Source: Flavobacteriales bacterium
GTDB taxonomy: Bacteria; Bacteroidota; Bacteroidia; Flavobacteriales; JADGDT01
Assembly (NCBI GenBank): GCA_023145275.1
Contig: JAGLEB010000033.1
Location: forward strand, 1-18,584
Length of the DNA stretch: 18,584 nt
Direction: 5' to 3'
Both the position numbers and the translations under genes were made by a program. Position 1 is the stretch's first letter; every line of letters begins with the position of its first letter. This document shows positions 1 through 7,002 of the stretch, in pieces. The notes under the pieces were generated by a model. The model worked only from the letters and a program-made list of their open reading frames with translations. It was not told the origin of the DNA and searched no databases.

Positions 1-358
1 CGTTTATAAAAAATAATTCCTTAACATCATTTTTCATAAGGCGATTTAACACTTAGGCTTTACCAATTTATAAGATTGCTTTTTTAGCATGGCAATTAGA
101 ACTTAGCCAATTAAATCAAAGTATTTTTTCTTTATGGGAGTATTAAATTTGTTGCATAGCCTAAGCTACGAAATCATAGATTCACGAACTCCAAAAAATA
201 TTATAATTTGTGAGTAAAGAAATTTTATATAAACCATAAAGGTATAAGACGAAAGTTTTATAAGTTATTTCATGATGTATTTGTATAAGACCTCGAAAAT
301 TTTTATTCATCATGAATATATAGAGCACTTCCTAAGAGCTAAAAAAGATCCAATTAAT
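1..358. other. Non-coding stretch at window edge
   Basis: I see no supported gene on either strand here; stops are frequent in all frames. It lies 3' of the CBS-domain gene. Two small items stand out. One is an exact TAAATTTG octamer on the plus strand at 144-151, a match to the Bacteroidota -7 element but with no gene following it. The other is a 13-base palindrome at 305-317 (attcat-c-atgaat), whose one-base centre is too tight for a terminator hairpin. No T-run typical of a terminator for the minus-strand CBS gene is evident. It may hold the 3' end or promoter region of a gene outside the window. Confidence 0.5.
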
Positions 359-769
359 CTAAATAAGAAGCCTCAAGAAGTCAGTAGTAGTTACAATTCC
401 AACAACTTCTCCTTTGTCTACCACTGGTAGGGAGTGAAACCTTCTATTTAGTAAGATGTATATTGCATCCTCGATAGTCGATTTTGATGAAACAAAAATA
501 GGATCGTGCCTCATAACATCTTTTACAGATAACATATTTACAATTGCATCGTCCATATTGGTTTGATCATCGCCATACGTGTCTCCAAAACTTATTCTCA
601 ATAAATCATGATTACTTAATATCCCCACTAACTTAGAGTCTTTAAGAACCAGTATGTGACGTATTTTATTTGTTTCGAACAATTTTCGAGCATGCTCAAG
701 ACTATCCATTTCTTGAATTGAAATCAACTGGGTAGTCATGATCTGGCTAATTAATGTTTCTTTCTTCAT
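359..769 (-). CDS. Tandem CBS-domain protein
   Basis: A 136-residue protein made of almost nothing but a CBS pair (Bateman module): CBS1 at about residues 6-58 (ending VGILSNHDLLR) and CBS2 at about 82-136 (ending VGIVTTTDFLRLL). CBS pairs commonly bind adenine nucleotides and act as energy or ionic sensors; stand-alone versions like this have no assigned reaction, and the ligand cannot be read from sequence. It is cytoplasmic, with no signal peptide or membrane segment. An in-frame ATG at 814 would add 15 residues. I chose the ATG at 769 because an exact TAAATTTG promoter element lies at 794-801, inside the extension, and because the homologous part starts at MKKETLIS. The gene is separated from ridA by a terminator, so it is probably a single transcription unit. 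Family call is firm, biological role unknown. Confidence 0.88.
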   Translation of the reverse strand: MKKETLISQIMTTQLISIQEMDSLEHARKLFETNKIRHILVLKDSKLVGILSNHDLLRISFGDTYGDDQTNMDDAIVNMLSVKDVMRHDPIFVSSKSTIEDAIYILLNRRFHSLPVVDKGEVVGIVTTTDFLRLLI

Positions 770-793
770 GACCTTAATTTTTAATGTTATTAC

Positions 794-824
794 CAAATTT
801 ACGAATAAAAACACTCAAATCACA
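794..824 (-). promoter_or_regulatory. Predicted Bacteroidota-type promoter of the CBS gene
   Basis: On the minus strand an exact TAAATTTG (-7 element, fits TAnnTTTG) occupies 794-801. It is preceded, after 19 bases, by TGTG (821-824), one mismatch from the TTTG -33 element. Transcription would begin around 787, about 18 bases before the ATG at 769. This supports the shorter CBS protein. Confidence 0.45.
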
Positions 825-846
825 CATAATAACGTGAAGTTTTGGC

Positions 847-881
847 AAAAAAAAACGATGAATTTAGAAAAAATTCATCGT
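847..881 (-). terminator. Intrinsic terminator after ridA
   Basis: A perfect 11-base inverted repeat (arms 855-865 and 871-881, five-base loop) sits 24 bases downstream of the ridA stop. On the minus strand it is followed by an uninterrupted T-run (847-855 read as A on the plus strand). The stem is AT-rich, but the geometry is that of a rho-independent terminator ending the lptD-ridA transcript before the CBS gene. Confidence 0.8.
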
Positions 882-905
882 AAGAATAGTTTTGTTTGTA
901 TTCAA

Positions 906-1283
906 TCATTCAGCAGCTACAACAGATATCTCAATATTCAAATCTTTAGGCAGTCTTGCAACTTCTACAGTTTCTCTAGCTGGAGAGTTTTCTATAAAAT
1001 ATTTACCATAAACTTCATTTATTTCAGAAAACTGATTCATGTCTTTTATGAAAATGCTACATTTAACAACGTTAGAATAATCCATTCCAGCCTCTTTTAA
1101 TATTGCTCCAATATTAGACATAACCATATCAGTTTCAACTTCAATATTTGAGTTTATTAGTTCGTTAGTTTTTGGGTTTATTGCAATTTGACCTGAAACA
1201 TAAAGCGTATTATCAAGTTTTATAGCTTGGCTATAGGGACCTAGTGGTGCAGGAGCGTTCTCAGTATTGATTATTGTTTTCAT
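906..1283 (-). CDS. ridA: RidA family reactive enamine/imine deaminase
   Basis: A 125-residue RidA/YjgF/UK114 protein of normal family length. RidA hydrolyses reactive 2-aminoacrylate-type enamines and imines released by PLP enzymes such as threonine dehydratase, giving 2-ketoacids and ammonia and protecting other PLP enzymes; it acts in the cytosol as a trimer. The signature region near the C-terminus (PARETVEVARLPKD) is present. Arg103 aligns with the substrate-binding Arg105 of the enterobacterial enzyme and Glu118 with its conserved Glu120, so this belongs to the active RidA subgroup rather than a paralogue lacking the arginine. Start is ATG at 1283. It follows lptD by 18 bases on the same strand and is followed by a strong terminator, so it is probably cotranscribed with lptD. 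No functional link to LPS export is known to me. Confidence 0.95.
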   Translation of the reverse strand: MKTIINTENAPAPLGPYSQAIKLDNTLYVSGQIAINPKTNELINSNIEVETDMVMSNIGAILKEAGMDYSNVVKCSIFIKDMNQFSEINEVYGKYFIENSPARETVEVARLPKDLNIEISVVAAE

Positions 1284-1301
1284 TATTTTATTTTTTTAGT
1301 T

Positions 1302-3962
1302 CTACAATAAGTTATCTGGTAGTTTCCTTTTTTCGTATTTTACATCTTGGAGCATAGAAGCTTTTATTCCAATAAAGAAGTAATATGTTGATCTAGGACC
1401 AAAAGGAACCCATTCAAATTTCATGACCCATGAATCCATATCTCTATTAAAATTTAACCTTGTGTATGAGAGTCCATGCTTATCAAAATCATATCCCGAT
1501 GAAAATCCAAAATCCCATTTTTCTGTAACCTTCAGATTCCCGTTGAAGTTTAAGGTGTTAACTACCTTAGCTTGATTAGTAGGGTTTTCGTATCTAAAGG
1601 AATAGTTGATGTTGAAACTCCAAGGTACGCTATAGTCTAAGTAGCCCATAATTGCTTTTACAGCATTGTCATTTTCTTCAGTTCCTCTGTCTCTATCCTG
1701 ACCTTCGTCTTCTGTAAACCTGTTACTTCCTTGACCTGAATTTTCTATTTCATCTTTATTACCGTCTTTATCCTTTCCTTTTTTACTTGTGAAACGATAA
1801 TTAACAGTAAATCCAGCTTGTGTAAGCCTAAATGGATCTCCTACATGATCGAAGTTGTATTCGGGAATTCTAACCCATCTATCTACATCGTCATCCTTAA
1901 CAATTGCATATGGGTCAAGATTAGCATTGAAGTTTACCGACATGTTACGATCGAATAAAGAGGTACCCCCCGTAATTCTTAGCGGACTCCATTTAAAATC
2001 TGGAGAAGCCATATTATATGATGTTGAGAAATTAAGATTTTCTAAAATTTTAATTTTTTTTGAACCCTCGTCAGTAGAGTCAGATGCTACTTTCATTTCA
2101 AAAGTATTTTTTAATGACATACTAACAGCACTAGAAAGTCCACCACTCGCATATCCGTAAACACCATTTTGAAATTTAGAGTACTCCTTGACTTCTCCTA
2201 ATGGTCCTTGCTTGTAATAGTCAATGTTTCCAAGGTTTGGGTCTCCAAAATCAGGACTATATGAATAGGAAACACTTGGTTTTATTACGTGCCTTAATGC
2301 TTGTACTTTCGAGTTTTTTCCGAAATTGTACATTCCATATATTACTGTACTAGTACCTGCAGAGAAAGAATATTGGTTTGTTCTAGCAAAACCAGGAATG
2401 GTATCTGTTATTTCCATATTGTTTTCGTCATCCCATTTCTTCTCAACAGTATTAAAATACCATCTTTCCTTGTAACTGATAGAAGGAGATATAGTGAAAA
2501 ATTTAAATAGTTTGAAACTAGTACTAACCGGGATACTGTGTTCTATACCATTTTTCATACTATCGAACATCTGTGGTTTGAACATCAGTGAATCCGCTGT
2601 TGTAATTTTATTTTCAGCTCTCATACTATATGATAGACCAATGTTTTGATACCAAGTTTTCTTAGCGCCATTTTTTGGAGCAAAAGGAAATTGTCTATCA
2701 ACGTCAAATCTTAAACTAGGTAGAGTTAAATCCACTTCTTCAGTATTGTTGTTTTGTGTATGCTGAGCTGTTATAGATAGTCTAAATGGTAAATCATCCC
2801 AAGACTTCACTATAGAAATAGAAGAGCTCATGGAGTTCTGAAGGTGATTATCATTGTTTACTTGATTATATGATTCCTTAAAATATGATGAACTGGACAT
2901 ATTAACACTTGCAGAAAATCTCATATTAGGGTTTGATTTTTGATCTTGAGAGTGTGACCAAGAAATCATGTAGTTGTTTCTTTTAGAATAATCCTTTCTA
3001 CCTTCTATCCCCTGAATAATTGTTTCATACCTAAAATCTAAAGCTCCTCTAAAATTATATCTTTTAGCATAGTTTGACTTTACACGCATCCCATTAGACC
3101 CATTAGTGTAAATGTCAGCAGTTATCATAAGATCAAAATAATCACTTACCGACCAATAATATCCACCATTTTGCAAAGCATATCCCTGAGTTTCTGTAAA
3201 ATTAAATGACGGAAAAATAAGTCCTGATCTTCTGTTTTCAGTGGTAGGGAAATATCCAAAAGGTAAAATAAGCGGAGTAGGGACATCAGCAAGGTACATT
3301 TGCGTGAAACTTGTAATAATTTCGCTACCAGGAACAACTTTTATCTTATTAGCCCATAAATAATAATCGGGGTGTTCTTTTTTGTCTGTAGTAAAATAAC
3401 CGTTCTTAACATAGATTACATCATCACCTTCTTTTTTTACTTTTTTTCCAGTTAAATAACCTTCTCCTTCCTCAGTTCTAACTTGGTATATTAATCCTCT
3501 TTCAGATTTAAAGTTATATGCAATTGTATCCGTTTCATATACTTTTCCTGCCTGCGTAAATACAGGACGTTGAGTTGTAGTGCCTGTTGAATCAGGTATG
3601 CCAGTAGCATGAATTGTACTTGTGGACCAATCTATAAAAATCTTACCTGCTGTTAAATTTATGTCTCCGTAGTTTACTTCGGCTTTATTATATAGGTAAA
3701 CTTTTTGATTAATAACATTTGTTCTAATAGTATCTTTTGCTGTGTATTTAACAATGTCGTTAAGTGTTTCAGCTGGTTTGTTTGATAAAGAGTCAACTTG
3801 TGTGGAGTCGTTTTGTACAAAACTACTACTAAATGAAATGTCATCATTAGACCGAACAGAAGTACTGTCATTAGACGACACAACCTGCCCGTTTAGAGCT
3901 GGAAAAAGAAATACTGATATAATAACCAGTGTTAAAATGATTTTGGATTTCTTCTTTAACAA
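1302..3962 (-). CDS. lptD: Outer-membrane LPS assembly protein, LptD-like
   Basis: An 886-residue putative LptD, the outer-membrane beta-barrel that inserts lipopolysaccharide into the outer leaflet at the end of the Lpt bridge. Visible parts are a signal peptide (KKK then a hydrophobic run, cleavage near ALNG-Q, residues 1-26); a periplasmic OstA/LptA-like beta-jellyroll at about 75-210 (VYLYNKAEVNYGDINLTAG and following); the hallmark segment PLILPFGYFPTTENRRSGLI at about 234-253; then a long series of amphipathic strands to the C-terminus. A very charged low-complexity stretch interrupts the barrel at about 724-766. The protein has no cysteine at all, unlike E. coli LptD, which depends on disulfides. 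The only start ahead of the signal peptide is TTG at 3962, with an in-frame stop six codons upstream (3978-3980) and no ATG before it. It is divergent from the amidase gene and probably cotranscribed with ridA. Confidence 0.88.
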   Translation of the reverse strand: MLKKKSKIILTLVIISVFLFPALNGQVVSSNDSTSVRSNDDISFSSSFVQNDSTQVDSLSNKPAETLNDIVKYTAKDTIRTNVINQKVYLYNKAEVNYGDINLTAGKIFIDWSTSTIHATGIPDSTGTTTQRPVFTQAGKVYETDTIAYNFKSERGLIYQVRTEEGEGYLTGKKVKKEGDDVIYVKNGYFTTDKKEHPDYYLWANKIKVVPGSEIITSFTQMYLADVPTPLILPFGYFPTTENRRSGLIFPSFNFTETQGYALQNGGYYWSVSDYFDLMITADIYTNGSNGMRVKSNYAKRYNFRGALDFRYETIIQGIEGRKDYSKRNNYMISWSHSQDQKSNPNMRFSASVNMSSSSYFKESYNQVNNDNHLQNSMSSSISIVKSWDDLPFRLSITAQHTQNNNTEEVDLTLPSLRFDVDRQFPFAPKNGAKKTWYQNIGLSYSMRAENKITTADSLMFKPQMFDSMKNGIEHSIPVSTSFKLFKFFTISPSISYKERWYFNTVEKKWDDENNMEITDTIPGFARTNQYSFSAGTSTVIYGMYNFGKNSKVQALRHVIKPSVSYSYSPDFGDPNLGNIDYYKQGPLGEVKEYSKFQNGVYGYASGGLSSAVSMSLKNTFEMKVASDSTDEGSKKIKILENLNFSTSYNMASPDFKWSPLRITGGTSLFDRNMSVNFNANLDPYAIVKDDDVDRWVRIPEYNFDHVGDPFRLTQAGFTVNYRFTSKKGKDKDGNKDEIENSGQGSNRFTEDEGQDRDRGTEENDNAVKAIMGYLDYSVPWSFNINYSFRYENPTNQAKVVNTLNFNGNLKVTEKWDFGFSSGYDFDKHGLSYTRLNFNRDMDSWVMKFEWVPFGPRSTYYFFIGIKASMLQDVKYEKRKLPDNLL

Positions 3963-4271
3963 AATTATTTTTGTCTCTTAGGGATTAACTATTCGTAAAA
4001 CTCAAATTTAATTAAAAATACAGCATATAAAAATACTTTTTACATTCCTTTTGTTTTATTGTTTATATATCTAAATATGAATAAGTAATATAAGAATACT
4101 TGGGCATATAACATCTATTACTCTATTATATTGTTTGATAATATATGGATCACAAGTTCATAAATCAACTTTTATGAATGTAAAGCTATTATTTTAGCAT
4201 AATATGTTGTTCTTTTGTAGGGATACGCACCCATAATTAACTCGAGTTTTGGTAATGAAAATTAAAGCAAT
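3963..4271. other. Divergent intergenic region between lptD and the amidase gene
   Basis: This 309-base AT-rich region carries the upstream signals of two divergent envelope genes. It holds the predicted lptD promoter (4003-4033). It also holds an 8-base inverted repeat with a six-base loop at 4157-4178 (ttcataaa / tttatgaa), which lacks a T-run and so looks more like a protein-binding dyad than a terminator. For the plus-strand amidase gene the best -7 candidate is weak: TTCTTTTG at 4210-4217, one mismatch, with no good -33 partner. No small ORF here is convincing. Confidence 0.5.
4003..4033 (-). promoter_or_regulatory. Predicted Bacteroidota-type promoter of lptD-ridA
   Basis: Minus-strand TAAATTTG (4003-4010) is an exact TAnnTTTG match. 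Nineteen bases further upstream lies TTTT (4030-4033), one mismatch from TTTG. The start point would be near 3996, leaving a leader of about 34 bases before the TTG start of lptD. Confidence 0.42.
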
Positions 4272-5444
4272 ATGAGACAGAAACAACTCCCTTATTTTTT
4301 TATTATTTTTCTATTAATAGTTTCGTTTTCTGAAAACATCTACGCACAGCAAAAAAAGAATTTCACTATTATTGTCGATGCTGGTCATGGTGGTCATGAT
4401 TCTGGAACTATGGGGAATAAAAAGTATAAAGAATATGAGAAAGATGTTGCTCTAAAAGTAGCTTTGAAATTTGGTAAGCTTATAGAAGACAATATGAAGG
4501 ACGTTAATATTATTTATACTAGAAAAAGTGATGTTTTCATAACTCTAAAAGAGCGACCTAATATTGCTAATAGGAAAGATGCCGATTTATTTGTTTCAAT
4601 ACATTGTAATGCAAATCCTAAATCTAGTCCTAATGGTGCTGAGACCTACATACTTGGTATGCATAAGAATAAAGCGAATTTTGAGGTAGCCAAGAAAGAA
4701 AACTCTGTAATTTTCTTGGAGGATGATTATTCATTAAGCTATCAAGGGTTTGATCCAAATTCTGTAGAGTCTATTATTGCTCTTACTCTAGACCAAGAGA
4801 GGTATTTAGAAAAGAGTTTGCTACTTGCTTCTTTAGTGCAAAAGAATTTTACATCTAGTACTCCTTTAAAAAACAGGGGGGTAAAGCAAGCTGGTTTTTG
4901 GGTTTTAGCGCAAACATATATGCCAAGCATATTAACTGAGCTTGGCTTTTTATCGAACGACAAAGACGCTAAGCTTTTGATGTCAGATTCTGGACAAAAT
5001 AAATTAGCCAAATCATTATATAATGCTTTTAAGGAATACAAAAAATATTGGGATGATCAAACAGTTGTTGGAAATGATTTAAGTTTCGAATCGGGGTTGA
5101 ATGATGTAGGAGCTGTTGTAGCAGTAGAAACTAAAACTAGTGAAGCTGTAGAACCTAAAGAGGCTGAAAAAGTAAATTCACTTGAATCACCAGTAAGCTA
5201 TGCTATTCAGTTTACTATTTCTAGAAGCAAGCTGAAAGATGACTCGCATCATTTTAAGGGATTAAAGAATGTTAATTACTACAAAGACGGATCTATTTAT
5301 AAATACATATATTACGAAAATCCGAGCTATTCTGAGGTGACTTCAAAGATGAAAGATGTTAAAGCAAAAGGATTTAAAGATGCTTTTGTTGTAGCTTTTA
5401 GAAATGGAGAAAGAATTTCGTTAGACGAAGCTAGAAATAGATAA
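4272..5444 (+). CDS. Periplasmic N-acetylmuramoyl-L-alanine amidase (Amidase_3, AmiC-like)
   Basis: A 390-residue zinc amidase that cuts the bond between N-acetylmuramic acid and the stem peptide, normally for daughter-cell separation. A signal peptide covers residues 1-25 (cleavage near YAQ). The Amidase_3 domain spans about 31-246 and keeps the expected residues: His39 in DAGHGG, Glu56 in YEKDVAL, His111 in SIHCNA as zinc ligands, and catalytic Glu223 in TELGFLSN. Between His111 and Glu223 there is an inserted segment (about 131-195) of the type that forms a self-blocking helix in division amidases; autoinhibition here is inference. After an acidic linker (about 265-305) comes a C-terminal domain (about 308-390, YAIQFTIS to FVVAFRNGERISLDEA) resembling a diverged SPOR peptidoglycan-binding domain. 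Start is ATG at 4272. It precedes the MCE gene but ends in its own probable terminator. Confidence 0.92.
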   Translation: MRQKQLPYFFIIFLLIVSFSENIYAQQKKNFTIIVDAGHGGHDSGTMGNKKYKEYEKDVALKVALKFGKLIEDNMKDVNIIYTRKSDVFITLKERPNIANRKDADLFVSIHCNANPKSSPNGAETYILGMHKNKANFEVAKKENSVIFLEDDYSLSYQGFDPNSVESIIALTLDQERYLEKSLLLASLVQKNFTSSTPLKNRGVKQAGFWVLAQTYMPSILTELGFLSNDKDAKLLMSDSGQNKLAKSLYNAFKEYKKYWDDQTVVGNDLSFESGLNDVGAVVAVETKTSEAVEPKEAEKVNSLESPVSYAIQFTISRSKLKDDSHHFKGLKNVNYYKDGSIYKYIYYENPSYSEVTSKMKDVKAKGFKDAFVVAFRNGERISLDEARNR

Positions 5445-5445
5445 T

Positions 5446-5478
5446 ATAGCTTCTTGAAATAATTTAGCTATTTTTTTT
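5446..5478 (+). terminator. Probable terminator after the amidase gene
   Basis: Two bases after the amidase stop, atagct (5446-5451) pairs with agctat (5466-5471) across a 14-base loop, followed by T-rich 5472-5478. The stem is only six pairs with a large loop, so termination may be partial. Confidence 0.45.
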
Positions 5479-5780
5479 AAAGTGAAATTTTTAGCTAATT
5501 AGTTATACTAGTATTAGGGATGTATCAAGTTTATTATTTTGTGTTCTAATATATATATTGAAATAAGAAGAAAAAATAAACAGAATCATTTATATTTTTT
5601 TTTAAATGTGTCGTTTTTTTTTGTTTAATTTAACTAAAAATAATTATCGAGTAAATGCTCGAATTATTACATTGGTCATGTTTATTGTGTTTTTACTTTT
5701 ATAAATTTGGTTTTATTAGTAGAGAATAGTTTTTTTATTTAAATAAAAACACATTGTGTGAAAATTGAAAAGAATAAGAA
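5479..5780. other. AT-rich intergenic region upstream of mlaD with several dyads
   Basis: No gene is visible in the 302 bases before the MCE gene. Features that can be seen are a hairpin tcgag-taaatg-ctcga (5647-5662), flanked by nearly pairing AT arms; the predicted promoter at 5672-5709; and, between promoter and start codon, a loop-free 18-base palindrome (5732-5749, tttttattt / aaataaaaa) immediately followed by acaca-t-tgtgt (5749-5759). The last two lie in the expected 5' leader and could be regulator sites or RNA structure. Confidence 0.45.
5672..5709 (+). promoter_or_regulatory. Predicted promoter of the MCE gene
   Basis: An exact TAAATTTG lies at 5702-5709, with TTT at 5681-5683 eighteen bases upstream. 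An overlapping alternative pairs TTG (5672-5674) with TACTTTTA (5694-5701) across exactly 19 bases, one mismatch in the -7 element. Either would give a leader of roughly 65-75 bases. Confidence 0.38.
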
Positions 5781-6722
5781 ATGAAAATATCACGTGAAAT
5801 AAAAGCTGGGGTTATTGCTGTTTTATCATTAGCAGCATTTATTTGGGGCTTCAATTTTTTGAAAGGAAGAAATGTACTTAATGAGGAGAGGGTGTTTTAT
5901 GCTACGTATAAACATGTTGATGGACTCACCAAAGGCCGACCTGTTACAATAAATGGACTGCAGGTAGGGAGTGTTTCTGGAATAAAATTCTTGCCAGATA
6001 TGTCTGGTACATTATTAGTGCAATTAGAGATAGATAATGATTTTCCGTTTTCGACAAATAGTTTGTTTAAAATTTATGGTGCCGATTTGATGGGAGCTAA
6101 GTCTTTATCAATCGATATAAAAGAGGGGCAGGTACTTGCTGTTAATGGGGATACGCTTAGAGGTGTTATCGAACCAGGTATTACCACTGTTCTGAATGAT
6201 GAAGTTCAGCCTTTAAAAAAGAAGATTGAGCACCTAATGATTTCTATTGATTCTACAGCGATGAATATTAAGAACCTTACTGGTGGCGAAAACGGAGAGA
6301 ACATTGGTGAAGTTATACAAAATCTTAATACTAATCTTGAGAATTTTGTTGTAGTAACAACTAAATTGAAACAAAATAGTACTGTTATTGATTCAATTTT
6401 TCACAATGTAAACAGCTTGTCGCACAACTTGAAAGTTATTTCAGATTCTATTTCGGATATTAAGATTGTTGCAACGGTAAACAAGGTTAATATGGTGCTT
6501 GATAATTTAAATACAAGCTTAGAAGCTGTAAATAAAGGTAATGGTACAATTACAAAACTGTTGTATGACGATGAGTTGTACAATAATTTAAACGCTTCAA
6601 CAAAAGAATTGCACGATCTTCTAGAGGACTTGAAATTAAATCCTAAACGATATGTTCATGTATCAGTGTTTGGAAAGAAAACTGATGAATACGAGGAGCC
6701 TAAAGAAGAAGAAAGCAAATAA
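5781..6722 (+). CDS. MlaD/MCE-family lipid-transport substrate-binding protein
   Basis: A 313-residue inner-membrane-anchored MCE protein. One N-terminal transmembrane helix (about 7-25) is followed by a single MCE domain (about 38-116) with the typical VDGLTKGRPVTINGLQVGSV segment at 46-65. A long helical, coiled-coil-prone region (about 140-290) contains the NKGNGTITKLLYDDELYNNLN motif seen in many bacterial MCE proteins, and there is an acidic C-terminal tail. MCE proteins form hexameric rings that carry phospholipids between inner and outer membranes together with an MlaE permease and MlaF ATPase. Neither partner is in this window, so they must lie elsewhere if the system is complete. Start ATG at 5781 is the only sensible one before the membrane helix. 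The neighbouring LPS and peptidoglycan genes fit an envelope cluster. Confidence 0.92.
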   Translation: MKISREIKAGVIAVLSLAAFIWGFNFLKGRNVLNEERVFYATYKHVDGLTKGRPVTINGLQVGSVSGIKFLPDMSGTLLVQLEIDNDFPFSTNSLFKIYGADLMGAKSLSIDIKEGQVLAVNGDTLRGVIEPGITTVLNDEVQPLKKKIEHLMISIDSTAMNIKNLTGGENGENIGEVIQNLNTNLENFVVVTTKLKQNSTVIDSIFHNVNSLSHNLKVISDSISDIKIVATVNKVNMVLDNLNTSLEAVNKGNGTITKLLYDDELYNNLNASTKELHDLLEDLKLNPKRYVHVSVFGKKTDEYEEPKEEESK

Positions 6723-6810
6723 ATGTAACATCATATATTGAACTTGTTTAGCATATATCTTTGATGTAAATAGTGGCTATAAGAAATACCAATCTCTGCT
6801 GAACTTGATT

Positions 6811-6871
6811 TAGCAATCAGTCATTTACCTGCCTGTCGGCAAGGTAGGTAAAGGTAATGTCTTGATTGCTA
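6811..6871. repeat. Imperfect GC-cored inverted repeat (REP-like hairpin)
   Basis: Outer arms tagcaatca (6811-6819) and tgattgcta (6863-6871) are perfectly complementary. An inner 11-pair stem (6824-6834 with 6842-6852, one G-T pair) closes a seven-base loop gtcggca. Relative to the right arm, the left arm lacks several bases between the two stems, as if by deletion. The GC-rich core contrasts with the AT-rich surroundings. It lies 88 bases after the MCE stop and could terminate or stabilise that transcript, with cttttattt following. Similar cctgcc/ggcagg hairpins are, to my knowledge, scattered in Bacteroidota genomes; only one full copy is present here. Confidence 0.7.
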
Positions 6872-6963
6872 GGCTTTTATTTGTCTCGGACTAGAAGTTT
6901 TTTATACGCAATTGATGATAATAGGTAGTTTTCTAAGAGATCCTAAATAGTAGTGGATGACAA

Positions 6964-6971
6964 TAAATTTG
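6964..6971 (+). promoter_or_regulatory. Predicted -7 element for the iron-sulfur operon
   Basis: Exact TAAATTTG placed 31 bases before the ATG at 7003, giving a leader of about 25 bases. No good -33 element is found 17-21 bases upstream, so the call rests on the octamer and its position. Confidence 0.33.
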
Positions 6972-7002
6972 ACTAATCAATAATAAACAATTTTATATAA
7001 TT

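Noticed and set aside
314..346. Possible terminator for the CBS gene (agcacttcctaagagct hairpin, 325-341)
   Set aside because: The stem has an internal mismatch and a three-base loop, and no T-run follows it on the minus strand.
359..814. Longer CBS protein starting at 814
   Set aside because: The added 15 residues span an exact promoter -7 element at 794-801 and do not look like CBS sequence; the ATG at 769 is better.
738..1100. Plus-strand 120-codon open frame across the CBS and ridA genes
   Set aside because: It overlaps two well-supported minus-strand genes, a promoter and a terminator, and its translation has no recognisable domain; it is a shadow frame.
1855..2160. Plus-strand 101-codon frame inside lptD
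   Set aside because: It is fully contained in the strongly supported LptD reading frame on the other strand, with no family resemblance.
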